From Trichomonas vaginalis G3 (taxonomy: Eukaryota; Parabasalia; Trichomonadida; Trichomonadidae): a stretch of DNA of 64,000 nt. The notes under the pieces were generated by a model that did no database searches, was not told the DNA's origin, and worked only from the letters and a program-made list of their open reading frames with translations. The stretch covers positions 13,980,082 through 14,044,081 of the forward strand of contig NC_067207.1 in the NCBI RefSeq assembly GCF_026262505.1, read 5' to 3'. A program made the translations under genes and the position numbers. Shown in pieces: positions 37,070 through 47,411 of this stretch; within the stretch, counting starts at the first letter, position 1, and every line of letters starts with the position of its first letter.

Positions 37070-37384
37070 ATGATGTCAGATATTCCGCGATTAATTAAAC
37101 ATTGTTTAAATCCTGAATGGGTTAAACTTCAATTTAAAAATGAAGATTGTGAATTATTAAATGAATATGAAAGCCAAAATAAGCTAATGAGGTATAAATA
37201 TAATGATAAAGAATATTTAATTTCATGGAATCAATGGAGTCATAATCAAAGACCTCATAAACGAGAAGAAGAAATTGAAAATAATGAAATGGAAATCATT
37301 GATGACATTAAAGAGGATGGAATTCATATAAAAATAAGAAGTCTGTTTGACCTTACGAATGATTTATATATAAAAATAAAATAA
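37070..37384 (+). CDS. Unknown protein (104 aa) of AT-rich unit
   Basis: Begins MMSDIPRLIKHCLNPEWVKL and ends in a Lys/Ile-rich tail. A second ATG follows immediately and could be the start. No family recognised. Confidence 0.5.
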   Translation: MMSDIPRLIKHCLNPEWVKLQFKNEDCELLNEYESQNKLMRYKYNDKEYLISWNQWSHNQRPHKREEEIENNEMEIIDDIKEDGIHIKIRSLFDLTNDLYIKIK

Positions 37385-37443
37385 ACTTCTTACGAAAAAT
37401 TAAAACTTAGTTATGTTTATTATTTTATTTTTTTATTTTGTAT

Positions 37444-38559
37444 GAAATGAGCGTCAAAACTAACAACGTTAAAAAATTAGGATTCACAAACGAGGAAATA
37501 AAGGATATATTAGAGGAGGTAGGTTATGAAGTTAATAAATATTATTTAAGAAATTGTCAAAAATTTGCCGAGTTATTAAATGATTTAGATTATGATGGAA
37601 AAATGAATAAATATGATGTTATAAATTTCTTATATCCCACATCTAAAGAAGAAAAACCAAAAGAACCTGATGTTTTCCCTGAATATTATGAAGAACGGAT
37701 TAAAGATGATGAATACAATGAAATTGAAAGACTGAAAAAAATAAGAGATGAAATAGATGAAAAAATTAAGGAATTAAGAGAAGTTGAAAAATATAATGAA
37801 AATGAAGTAGAGGGTTTAATGAATATCCCAGCTTCAGAATCAGAAGTACAGAAATCTCATGAAGAAAGATATAAAAATTATGTCTCAGAATCAACACAAA
37901 ATTTATTAGATGGTGAAATAGACGAAACACTTTCAGAAGAAGGTACTAAATTTATTCGTAAACATAAGTTACAATTTATTGATAATGAAGAATACCCCTG
38001 TATCCTACTTTCACCACCTTTAGATTCCGAAAAATTCAAAAAAGCTCTTAAAAACGTGACATATGCAACTAATACGATTAAGAAAGAAGATCATGATATT
38101 TACACAAATTATTATTTAAATAAATGCACAGGTGTTGATAAAGTTTTTGATTTATTAGATAAAATATCAAAAGAAACCATTGGAACCTATAAAATTTTGT
38201 GTGATTGTGGTTTCATTATTGAAGATACCAATAATGTTTCATATGAAAGAACAGCACCGAAGGAAGACGAAGTTGAAAGGTCTATACCATTCGTTATTAA
38301 GAACATAAAAGATATGAAAACTTATAAACATTATATTTATTCATTTATTTCAGAAAAAATGGAAACAACCCATAAAACATCTTCTCATCATTTTATAGCT
38401 ATTCATACATTCCTTTTCAAAGTTGTGAAATTAAATAAGACAGGAATTAGATTTAATGTATCAGGGTACGCATTCTTGAGTAAATTAAAATGTATTCGTC
38501 ACGTCGCAGATGATAAAATTTATGTGTTCTTAATTCATTTTATGGGCTTTAAAAAATAA
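37444..38559 (+). CDS. Unknown protein (371 aa) upstream of polymerase
   Basis: I start at the ATG after TATGAA (MSVKTNNVKKLGFTNEEIKD), as for other genes in the window. The first 60 residues (NEEIKDILEEVGYEVNKYYL, then KYDVINFLYP) resemble the N-terminus of the element C polymerase (KQLLTEANIDVAKHYATNKK, then YDRIHEFIKP). A long Glu/Lys-rich helical region follows, then a folded C-terminal part. It may supply the priming function that is part of one chain in element C; inference. Confidence 0.55.
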   Translation, partial: EMSVKTNNVKKLGFTNEEIKDILEEVGYEVNKYYLRNCQKFAELLNDLDYDGKMNKYDVINFLYPTSKEEKPKEPDVFPEYYEERIKDDEYNEIERLKKIRDEIDEKIKELREVEKYNENEVEGLMNIPASESEVQKSHEERYKNYVSESTQNLLDGEIDETLSEEGTKFIRKHKLQFIDNEEYPCILLSPPLDSEKFKKALKNVTYATNTIKKEDHDIYTNYYLNKCTGVDKVFDLLDKISKETIGTYKILCDCGFIIEDTNNVSYERTAPKEDEVERSIPFVIKNIKDMKTYKHYIYSFISEKMETTHKTSSHHFIAIHTFLFKVVKLNKTGIRFNVSGYAFLSKLKCIRHVADDKIYVFLIHFMGFKK

Positions 38560-38598
38560 ACTTTATTTTTATTTATTTTTTAATTTTTTCTTACATAA

Positions 38599-41500
38599 AT
38601 GAACAAAAACGGAACAGCTAAAATGAATGATAATCAAATTAGAGCAGAAGGTAGAAGGTTATTTAAACGCTTCTATAACATTCCTGATGGTGTTAATCCT
38701 AAAACTCGTAGAAGCTATTTAAATGAAGCAATAGATGCATATGAAGGGTTTGACATTTCATCAGAAAGTGAGAGATTAGCGAGAATGTTAAATGTTAATA
38801 TTGATTTCTATTATTGTGATCCTCAACCAGAAGACGTGGACATAAATAAGGTAGACTTTCCATTAGTGGAATCAATAATGATAGATCCAGAATTTGAAAC
38901 AGTAAATATTTTATTAACACAGAGTCCATGTGGAAAACTTCACGCTGACAGAATAACAGACGTTGAAGCACTCACCGGCTATAAAGTTTGTCCATATTGT
39001 AAAGAAGAAGTTTATTCTATCCGTGATGATCCAGAAAGGAAAAAACAAAGAAGATTTTTAAAGCATTGTGAGAAATGTAAAGAAAATAATGGAAGATTAA
39101 TTCAAGACGTTCAATTGCAAAAGACCCAGCAACCATATGCACCACATATTACGAAACAGAAGATATATCAGTGGTTATTAGCTCATAATTTGCAGGAATA
39201 TTATCAACCGACAAGATATTATATTACTTTTGACTTTGAAACATTAGAGACTAAAGAAGAATTACAACTTTCTGAGTGTGCAACTTTGAACGCTTACTTA
39301 AAACCATTCATGGTATCATCAACGGTTAAATTAAATGATAAAACGTATACGAGGAATTTTTGCTTAACTTCGAGTGATTCTTTTATTTCTGATTGGATTG
39401 AGTTTTTATTTTCAACCTGTTCATTAGTTGTTGAATCAAATATGAGTCAATACAATGAATTATTGAAGTCGCAAACGGCGGGGACTTTGTCCCATACATT
39501 AAATGAAAAACAGAAGGAAGCATTTAAAGAACTTCTAGATGAGGAATTCAATAAAGTGAATATCATAGGTTTTAATTCGGGAAAGTTTGATTTAAATTTA
39601 ATTCTTCGTGATTTAAATACTGCAAAATGGAAAATAAAATCAATGCTGGGTTCATCTTCACAATTTAAGCAAATCATTGTAAAGAAAACAAACGTTCCAT
39701 ATGAATTGAGATTTATTGACATCAGAAATTATATAGCGGGTGGGACATTAGACCAATTCAATCAAGATTTCGGAAACAATAAATCACGTGTTAAATCCTT
39801 TTTCCCTTATCAATTCATCACGTGGGAAAATTACGAAGAAGAATTATATAAAGAGGAACCATTCACTCAAGATTCATTTTATTCAGCATTAACCCAAGAA
39901 ACTATATCAGATAGTGATTATCAAATATATCTCAATGATGCTAAAAATTTTAAGAATAGATTAGAATATTTTATTCATTATTGCAATAAAGATGTTGAAA
40001 TTATGATTGACCCAATCGATAAAATTATTGAAGAAACATTTGTTTATAAAATTGATATGCTTCATAATCTTTCTTTATCATCGAATGCTTCAATGATTCG
40101 TTACGCTTTAGCATATAAAGACTTTAATCCTAATGAAAAATATCCTGAGGAAGAGATAGAATCAAGTTTTGAATTAACGAAAAAGTATTGGAAATATAAA
40201 ATTGAATTATATAAGAAACAAGATGAAAAAGCAGAAAGAGATACTAAAAATAATGTTTCAATGGATGATTTTCAATACTATCACGATTTAATCCTTTCAT
40301 CTAAATGCAAAATGTGAGGTAAAGCGTTTACATATGCAAATAAACCAACATTGGATAGAATCGATAATGAAAAACCACATACCAAAGAAAATTGTCAGTT
40401 AATGTGTTGTTATTGCAATGTCGTAAAATCAAATAAAGATGAAGATGTTCAACGTTTAAGAATCAATTTAAGAAATTATGCATTAAAAAATAATTTACCA
40501 ATGACTTTAGATTCAGTTGAAGCTTATCACATTCTCCGTAATGGAATTACTGGTGGTTTATCAAATGTTCAACATCGTGTTAATCTTAAAGGAATCACGC
40601 ACATTAATAAACTTTCATATAGTCCAGAAACTAAAACTGTATCAAATGAGGACACCACCAACATTATGACTCATTTCGTTGGTGTTGATTTTAATTCATT
40701 ATATCCTTCATCATTTTCATCTAATCCTCATGATTTCATTCAATATACTGACCATAAAATGTATATGCCGGGAAGATTGAATAGTGTTATCATTTGTGAT
40801 ACAGCAACAAAGAAAGCAAAAGCACTGGGAATAATTAAGAAGAAAAATACTTTATTCGTGGCTGAAGTAAAGGGTCACATTAATGAAAAATACATTAATG
40901 ATTACATAAACTTTTTACCGATAATAAGAAACTTAGATATTATCACAGATGAAAAAAACAATTGGCAGTTTTATGTATAATTACATGAAATCAAACAATC
41001 TACCAGTTGACCAGAAACAGAGGAAATTAACTCAGTTAGCATCAACACACAACCAATATCAACCATTTTCTTCTTATTATCTATGGTATCTAATCGACAG
41101 GTTTAATTTTATCATTGATGATATTCAATCAATTTTAACATTTACGAAAAACACTTGTTTTAATGAATTTGCGAACGAATTTATGAACGAAAGACAAAAG
41201 GCTGAATTAGAAGGAAATAAAGGAAAAAGTTTATTTTGCAAGATTTCACTTAATGGATCATATGGTTACGATGCAATGAATACGCAAAATTACGCAAAGA
41301 CTAAAATAATGAATGCACAGAAGGCACGCGTTGCATGTATGTCAAATAAGTTTAAAACATAAGAGAAATAGGTGAGGATACATATCAAGTGATGCTTAAA
41401 GATAGATTTTATAGATGTGATACATGTTTACAAGAGGCATTCTTCACTTTAGATAACGCAAAATACTGGTATTTAGTTTTCATTTATGATTTTATGTATA

Positions 41501-42066
41501 AATGCATGGATGTTAATCGTTTTCATTTCATTGAAGGTGATACTGATTCATCTTATTGGGCAATCGCTGGCGACCCAAATCTTCCTAACACTCAAGCATT
41601 TCAAGCAATTGTTACCGATAAACAATTTTATGATAAAAACATTTTCAAATTCGCACCATTTGATTTCTTCTGTTTTGATGAGAAATTTAAACCTAAATTA
41701 AAGAATAAAGCTAAAGAAAAAGCACATGAGAAGAAGTTATTGGGTTTAGCAATTGAGAAACAAGGTGATAACATGGTTGCTTTATGCCCTAAGTGTTATA
41801 CATCATTCAACGGTTCAATTGATGGAAGTGATTTTAAAAAGATTGCACAAAAAATGAAAGGTGTTAGTTTAAGACAAAATAAGCAATTAACACCTAAAAA
41901 TTATTTGGATATAATAAATGATAAAGTTATTTTCGATGGTCAGAATATTAATTTACAACTTAAAAACGGGTCAATGACTCGCTTAACAATCGGTAAGACT
42001 GCATTAACAGGAGCACACACTAAGGCTGTATGTTGTGAAAATGGATGTTGTATGCCATTTATTTAA
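38599..42066 (+). pseudogene. Family-B DNA polymerase with HNH/zinc-like block
   Basis: Exonuclease motifs ITFDFETLETKE (about 39230), FNSGKFDLNLILRD and YCNKDVEIM are followed by an HNH/zinc-like block at about 40310-40450 with LDRIDNEKPHTKENCQ and CCYCNVVKSNKD. Then come the palm motifs VGVDFNSLYPSSF, SLNGSYGYDAM and EGDTDSSYWA. The motif set is that of protein-primed polymerases. It is broken, about three breaks. It is not close to either Maverick polymerase in this window. Confidence 0.75.
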
Positions 42067-42213
42067 TATAATTTAAAATTTTATTTTTAATAAAATGCCA
42101 CAGAAGAGACAAAAGGAACCGTTAATGATGCGATTCAATATGTAAATAATGGTTTTGATACTATGATTCAAAGAGGTGGGCACCCTTAAAACATTTATTT
42201 TATTTTTATATAA

Positions 42214-42435
42214 ATGGATAACGCAGATTTAGAAAATTTAATTGATGATTTAGTACTTAATCAAAATTTTCTTAATTATTATGAATTAAAATCATATCTC
42301 CAAAAACATAATAAAAATATAACAGGTGATGATATGGATTATTATTATCCATATTATAAAAATGAAATTTTGAAATATCATGATAAAATAATTTCTAAAA
42401 TTAAAGACAAAATTAAAAATAATGAATATAGTTAG
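42214..42435 (+). CDS. Small acidic protein (73 aa) of AT-rich unit
   Basis: MDNADLENLIDDLVLNQNFL and a Tyr-rich centre (DDMDYYYPYYKNEILKYHDK), ending KIKNNEYS. It has a TTATTTTTATATAA leader. The base composition changes abruptly right after its stop. No family recognised. A short degenerate coding-like stretch without a clear start lies between the polymerase and this gene. Confidence 0.45.
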   Translation: MDNADLENLIDDLVLNQNFLNYYELKSYLQKHNKNITGDDMDYYYPYYKNEILKYHDKIISKIKDKIKNNEYS

Positions 42436-42670
42436 TATGACTATCTTGGGTACTGTGGCACTGCGTTCCACCTTACCCAACTTACCGGTTTTGACACTTT
42501 ACAAAACCGGTAACGTATATTTTACAACACAAACACCAACTTAACCTTAAATATTTACAAAACCATCTGATACATAAACGACTTCACTAACGACTTCACT
42601 AACGACTTCACTACCGTCCTCACTAAATAAAAATAACCTTATTTTAAATTTTTTATTTCATTACAAAGAC
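42436..42670. repeat. Hairpin and 12-bp repeats near presumed left end of C
   Basis: A perfect 12-bp hairpin has arms TTACCGGTTTTG (42482-42493) and CAAAACCGGTAA (42502-42513). A 12-bp direct repeat CGACTTCACTAA runs three to four times at 42579-42626. The leader of the next gene follows. Confidence 0.7.
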
Positions 42671-43105
42671 ATGTCCGACTACATTTACTATGACTCTTTC
42701 CCAGAACGTTTCCGTGAACTATTCAAAACTCAAGTAAAACTGAGAAACATGCATTTTAACAAAGACAGACCCATTGACGATGAAAGAAACCCTGAATATA
42801 TTACAATCCCATATGACGCAAAGTTCATTGCATACATTCCTTATGGTCGCAGAGGAACGAAAACTATTTCAACAATGACGAAAAATTATTTCTGGAGCGA
42901 TGAAGAAAATTGCCTTATCTACATAAATGCATACTTAAATAAAGCTACATATTGTACAAAAGAAGGTTGGACTGGATTTGAGCTCTACATATACGACGAC
43001 GATGGAAACAGACGTTGTGTATACCCATACGATAATATGTACCATTGTTTTCATCAAGCATTAAACGAATACATAGTCAGTAAGGGTCTCATTCCTGCTG
43101 AGTAG
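42671..43105 (+). CDS. Unknown protein (144 aa)
   Basis: MSDYIYYDSFPERFRELFKT, rich in Tyr and Asp, with a C-terminal YDNMYHCFHQALNEYIVSKG. It looks like a compact folded protein. It is the first gene of element C by my boundary. No family recognised. Confidence 0.6.
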   Translation: MSDYIYYDSFPERFRELFKTQVKLRNMHFNKDRPIDDERNPEYITIPYDAKFIAYIPYGRRGTKTISTMTKNYFWSDEENCLIYINAYLNKATYCTKEGWTGFELYIYDDDGNRRCVYPYDNMYHCFHQALNEYIVSKGLIPAE

Positions 43106-43189
43106 AAATGTTATATTTTTGTTCTGTCATTTATATAAAAATAAACGTTCTCGCTAAATAATAAAATAAACTTAAAAATAAACGTTGTC

Positions 43190-43260
43190 AGAGGTGAAAA
43201 AATAAATTTAGGTGAAGTGGTGAAATCTCACCTCTTTTTTCACCTCTTTTTTCACCCGTT
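43190..43260. promoter_or_regulatory. AGGTGA palindrome block, 3' of the 43273 gene
   Basis: AAATTTAGGTGAAGTGGTGA, AATCTCACCTC, then two TTTTTTCACC units. It has the same layout as blocks near 440, 52265, 54050 and 55170. Confidence 0.6.
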
Positions 43261-43272
43261 GAATTCATTACT

Positions 43273-43509
43273 TTATAACTCTCTTCCTTTCTCCAACTCT
43301 TCTAACTTCTTCTTAAGTTCAGCAATGTTGTCCTCATGAAGTTTAATCTTTCTCAAAATTCCTTCTTTATCTAATGGTTGCTTTATCTTTCTAAACTGAA
43401 CTCTACCATCCTTCATAGTATGAACGTAAAAACCTTCTGGAACCGCTCCTGATTTAATGTATTCTACCAAAAATTTTTGTTTCATTGCTTCAGTGACTTT
43501 AGTCGTCAT
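43273..43509 (-). CDS. KDG-module protein (78 aa)
   Basis: FYVHTMKDGRVQFRKIKQPL is the same module as in the 4212-4796 and 45664-46101 proteins. A coiled-coil C-terminus follows (HEDNIAELKKKLEELEKG). The start lies by a TTTACTCTAAATAAAATG spacer like the bidirectional promoters. Function unknown. Confidence 0.6.
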   Translation of the reverse strand: MTTKVTEAMKQKFLVEYIKSGAVPEGFYVHTMKDGRVQFRKIKQPLDKEGILRKIKLHEDNIAELKKKLEELEKGREL

Positions 43510-43676
43510 TTTACTCTAAATAAAATGTTCAAGATAAATAAAACTAACATTATTTTTTCAGTAAGGAAACGCAGGAGTTTTACGATTTATTTGAGGAGTA
43601 GGTTCTGGTTTAAATGTTGGAGTCGGTTTTGGAGTTGACTTTTGAACAGGAGTTTGTACTTTCATAGGTTCAGGAG

Positions 43677-44027
43677 TCATTGAAGGTGTTGTTTGTGAAG
43701 GCGTTGGTTTGACGTTGGTTTTGGCGATGGTGTCGGAGTTTGTTCAAATTCAGCTACTTCAGTATTATTTATAACATTTGCTTTGTTTCTTTTCAACATC
43801 ATTACTGCTCCTGCTGTAGCTAGCAAACCTAGTGGGAGACCATATCTTATATAAGGACTTGACCAAATGCTATTTTTGACAGGAGCTGGTGGAACACCTA
43901 ACCTTGGTGAGACTGCTCTTTGCCATTGTGCAGCTCGTAAGAAATATTCAATAGGTGCTCCATAATCGTTTGGTAAAGTTTGTTTCACAGATGGTGAAGG
44001 TTCACGAGAGCTTGATGAAGAACTCAT
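43677..44027 (-). CDS. Membrane-anchored Ser/Pro-rich protein
   Basis: A Ser-rich N-terminus (MSSSSSSREPSPSVKQ), a membrane segment (YGLPLGLLATAGAVMML followed by KRNK), then a Pro/Thr-rich tail. It lies between the KDG-module gene and the capsid region. The 3' end may be altered. A virion membrane or entry protein is possible, but unproven. Confidence 0.5.
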   Translation of the reverse strand: MSSSSSSREPSPSVKQTLPNDYGAPIEYFLRAAQWQRAVSPRLGVPPAPVKNSIWSSPYIRYGLPLGLLATAGAVMMLKRNKANVINNTEVAEFEQTPTPSPKPTSNQRLHKQHLQ

Positions 44028-44057
44028 TTATAAGCTTTAAAAATAAACGTTCATCCT

Positions 44058-45636
44058 TTATTCCTCACTGTCGTCCGCTGCTAAGTTATAGTCGTCAAGT
44101 CTTATTATTGGTATGCCTGACTGTCTTACTTGTATTGCAAAGCAACAATCCCTCATAAATCCAATAAGTGGCTTTGGTACATTTTCTGTTGCTAGTTCAA
44201 TAGGTCCTTTAACAGACAATTTGTATGTTATTGGAGCAGTAGATGTTTGACCTTGCTGGAAGCAAAAGTCCACTTCTGTTGGAAAACCACATAAGAAATG
44301 TGTGTTGTCATAGCTATCCCATTTATGTTCCACACTACCATCATCCACCAATGACCTCATAACATCTTCATTAAATCCAATCATATCATTGTTTGTATTG
44401 CAAGCGTTCGCAACCATTTCATAAAATACAGGTCCATATGATTTTTCAGGTTCTGCAGGCATATTTCCATAAGCTCCCATGGAAAGCTGAAGATATTTAA
44501 ACTTAGGGTTCTCAAAAATTAACATAATAGTTGTCTTTCTTTCTAAATAGTGCCCAAATACTTTTAACATTAATAGGCGTATAAGCTGCTGTAAATGTTG
44601 CACTTGAACTATCTGTATTCTTTGAGAATGAACCATCCATAGGAATCCAATCCATAACTTTAACAGGAAAACATAAAGCCTCGTTTGTATAATGTTCTAC
44701 AAGTTCTGTATAAATGTTTAGGGTCTAAAGAGAATGACTTTGGATGAATAAAACATTCATTAAAATCCATCTTTGTTCGAAATAGTTGCTGGGTTACAGT
44801 TGTAATAGTAACTGTTCCACTAGCTTCAGTTGCACTCGTTATCATAGTGAATGGTTCATTCCATGGAACAAATTTATTTGTCGGTGGATTTGAACCTGAA
44901 GCAAATGCAACTTTAAGAGTTGGATTGAAAGCAATGATATCATTTACAGATATAGATGTGCATTGTAAGGGTCGCTACTGAACTTTACTTTAAGCTGAAT
45001 GTTTCCTGCAAAAGCTGGAATAAATCGAATAGGTTCTAATGGAAGGAATCTTCTAACAGGAATTCTTAAACGAAGCTTAAAATCAAATGATTTTCCTGCT
45101 GTAATTGGACCACTAACAATTTGTCCTGTTCTGCATGTTCCCGAATGACTCCATACATCTTCATGTCGAGTCTTTGAGAAAACATCTACTTTCTTTATTT
45201 GTTCGGTAGTTTTGTGAGTTTGAAGTTATATATGCTTCTTCTCTTGCGTTGTCTTGAGAATATACGATACGACCATTTGCAAGGATTTGATATCCAGCAA
45301 CTGCATAGAAAGCGTCATCGAAACCAATCCAAAATCCTGGTGGGTTTGTTTTATTGGAACCTGAACCAATTTCTTTATCTACAATAAATTGACCTTCCAT
45401 TTTATACGTAATGAAATGTATTGTAAAGGTCCAACATATTTTCACCAGGAGGTGAGAGATTGAATGTTACCCATGTGTTATCTTTAGCAGTTCCAGGTTG
45501 TGATGGAATCTTTGCGTCAGAATATTTTCTATTAGTGTCACCAATTTGAACTGCATTGTCTATGATATCGAAATATGAGCGAATCTGATGAATATGCTCT
45601 GCTGGATGTAAATTCGTTTAACTGTTCGTTCTGCAT
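44058..45636 (-). pseudogene. Major capsid protein region, decayed
   Basis: Segments of this region match the element B capsid protein: a GFWIGFDDAFYAVAGYQIL stretch against GIFYVGYQYAPEVFMGYKI, and a RFIPAFAGNIQLKVKF-type stretch against RYLPNWAGKISIEL. The downstream part (GAYGNMPAEPEKSYGPVFYE) looks like the last jelly-roll. Broken, several breaks; a fossil capsid gene. Confidence 0.65.
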
Positions 45637-45663
45637 GTATTTACTTCAGATAAAAATATCTAT

Positions 45664-46101
45664 TTACTTCATTATTCTCACTCTTCTTCTTGGTATTCGT
45701 GGTGGAAGTTGTTTCTTGACATTTTCAATGAACTGTACATTCTCTTTTGTCTCGACTTCTTTCACTGGTGGGTCAGGGTTCTTTGACTCGGTTTGCTTTT
45801 CAATGAAATTCACGAACTTTGCAATAAGCTCTTGGTTCGTTATTGAAAGTACATCTGGCTTCTTTTCTTCTTGTTCTTTTGGTGGCTCAGTTTGAACAGA
45901 AGGTTTTATATGGGCTTCGTGGACTTCACCCTCGGTGCCATGCACCTTAATGTTGTCGCTTTCTGCATTCGCTAATGGAACCTTTCTTTTTCTTACGTAT
46001 ATTTTACCATCTTTACTCTGACTTACGTAATAGAAAGGATGTTGTATTCCTCTTGCGTCATTTAATATAATAGACTCTCGCTCTGATTTTGACAAGCTCA
46101 T
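45664..46101 (-). CDS. KDG-module protein with basic tail (145 aa)
   Basis: YYVSQSKDGKIYVRKRKVPL near residue 25 is the shared module. An acidic middle follows, then PPRIPRRRVRIMK. It faces the 46147 gene across a 45-bp divergent spacer. A DNA- or capsid-binding adaptor would fit; inference. Confidence 0.6.
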   Translation of the reverse strand: MSLSKSERESIILNDARGIQHPFYYVSQSKDGKIYVRKRKVPLANAESDNIKVHGTEGEVHEAHIKPSVQTEPPKEQEEKKPDVLSITNQELIAKFVNFIEKQTESKNPDPPVKEVETKENVQFIENVKKQLPPRIPRRRVRIMK

Positions 46102-46146
46102 TTTACATCGGTTAAAGTTTTAATTTTGTTTTTTATCTGCAGTCAA

Positions 46147-46419
46147 ATGACTCAGACAAACCCCACGGACAAGACCCAAGAGGTCATAAATGTTGAAGCA
46201 TTGAAGAAAGAAATTCGCGAGCAAATTTTATCCGAACTGAAGGAACAAAAACAAGAACAAAAGCCAGAGAGACCAAAGAGAAAACTTAGTGAAAAACAAC
46301 TAGCTGCATTAGCTGCTGGAAGACAGAAGAACCCACGTTTGCTGGCGAAAAAAGCTAGAGAAGAAGCAAAAGCAAAGGAAGAACAAAAAGCAAAGGAAGC
46401 TGAAGCAAAGAAAGAGTAA
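46147..46419 (+). CDS. Lysine-rich helical protein (90 aa)
   Basis: MTQTNPTDKTQEVINVEALK then KRKLSEKQLAALAAGRQKNP and an Ala/Lys/Glu tail. It is highly charged and helical, likely DNA-binding or packing protein. I place the start at the ATG after the spacer rather than an upstream in-frame one. Confidence 0.55.
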   Translation: MTQTNPTDKTQEVINVEALKKEIREQILSELKEQKQEQKPERPKRKLSEKQLAALAAGRQKNPRLLAKKAREEAKAKEEQKAKEAEAKKE

Positions 46420-46443
46420 ATGGTTTATTTTTATCCAAACTAA

Positions 46444-47302
46444 ATGTATAGACAAATACCTTTATCTGTTGCGTTCAGTAGTGAAAACCCTGACGTCAAA
46501 ATAAAGGGGAACAGAGTAACGTTTAAGTTTCCAACAGACTGGATTGTGAACATAAATGAAGAGAAGTACATTGGCATAACATCTATGTATATAATACACG
46601 TGCTTTCAGAAAGGTTGACTTTATACTTCAAGTCGAGATAGAAAATGACGAACAGTCTTTAAGCGCCCAAAACATTCACATATACAAATACTTTAAAGAC
46701 GATACAACATTGTTGCAATGTATGATTTCATTTAATGAGATGTTCGAGAAAAAGTTCAATATTGAAGTACAAACTTTACAGCCTTTACGTGAGTTTCTTG
46801 CACAACTGAAAGAAGAAGGTAGTCAGCCACAACTTATAGACTTTCATTATGAATTTAATGAAAATGAAGATGGAACTCATGACTGTCAGTTTGTTATATA
46901 TTCACCATTCAATGAAGTCGCTAAAAAGAAAGAAAATCCATTACGTATAAGGTTTCAAATCTCTGAACCAATGAAGACTTCAAGAATGTTTTCAATTATG
47001 ATGCAATGCTTCCGAGGAAAAATGAATTTTCAAAGATTGTAACACCTGGCATTTGGGATAGAAAGCAAGCTATATTATATTCAAACTTAAGTAAGGGAGT
47101 TGAAAATGAGTTCATTGGTCATACAAGAACTTCACCACTTCCTAACCCTAAATACTATAAATTAACTGGCTTCAATCGTGAGTTTTGGATAGACATGTTC
47201 TCCACTCATGACCATAACTGCCCAGTGTTCTTACCTCCAGACCATAAGGACTGTCTCTACATTGAAGCACAACTCTTAAACTCTACCATCGCAGTATTGT
47301 AA
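46444..47302 (+). pseudogene. YPxW-family protein, decayed
   Basis: The N-terminus VTFKFPTDWIVNINEEKYIG resembles YxFxYPxRW of the 491, 7667 and 62496 proteins. Further on lie IDFHYEFNENEDGTHDCQFV and a C-terminal LTGFNREFWIDMFS. Broken, about two breaks. Probably a minor virion protein paralogue. Confidence 0.5.
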
Positions 47303-47411
47303 ATGACCACATGGGCTTATTTTTATCACGAATGACCTCATTTCTGACAAAAATAAATGACCTCATTCATGACCTCATTCATGACCTCATTGCTGACAAA
47401 AATAAATGACC
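47303..47411. repeat. ATGACCTCATT repeats between convergent genes
   Basis: Several copies of AATGACCTCATTCATGACC and CTGACAAAAATAAATGACCT lie between the ends of the YPxW-family region and the polymerase gene. Confidence 0.6.

Larger units (their letters stand above)
37070..42435. mobile_element. AT-rich unit with its own family-B DNA polymerase
   Basis: Base composition is sharply more AT-rich than the Mavericks on both sides, and the codons follow (Asn AAT, Ile ATT, Lys AAA). It carries a 104-aa protein, a 371-aa protein, a polymerase with exonuclease and an HNH/zinc-like block, and a 73-aa protein, all on the plus strand. No capsid gene or TIR was found, so family is uncertain: a Polinton-like relative or a linear-plasmid-like element. 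It is broken, about three breaks, all in the polymerase. Confidence 0.6.
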
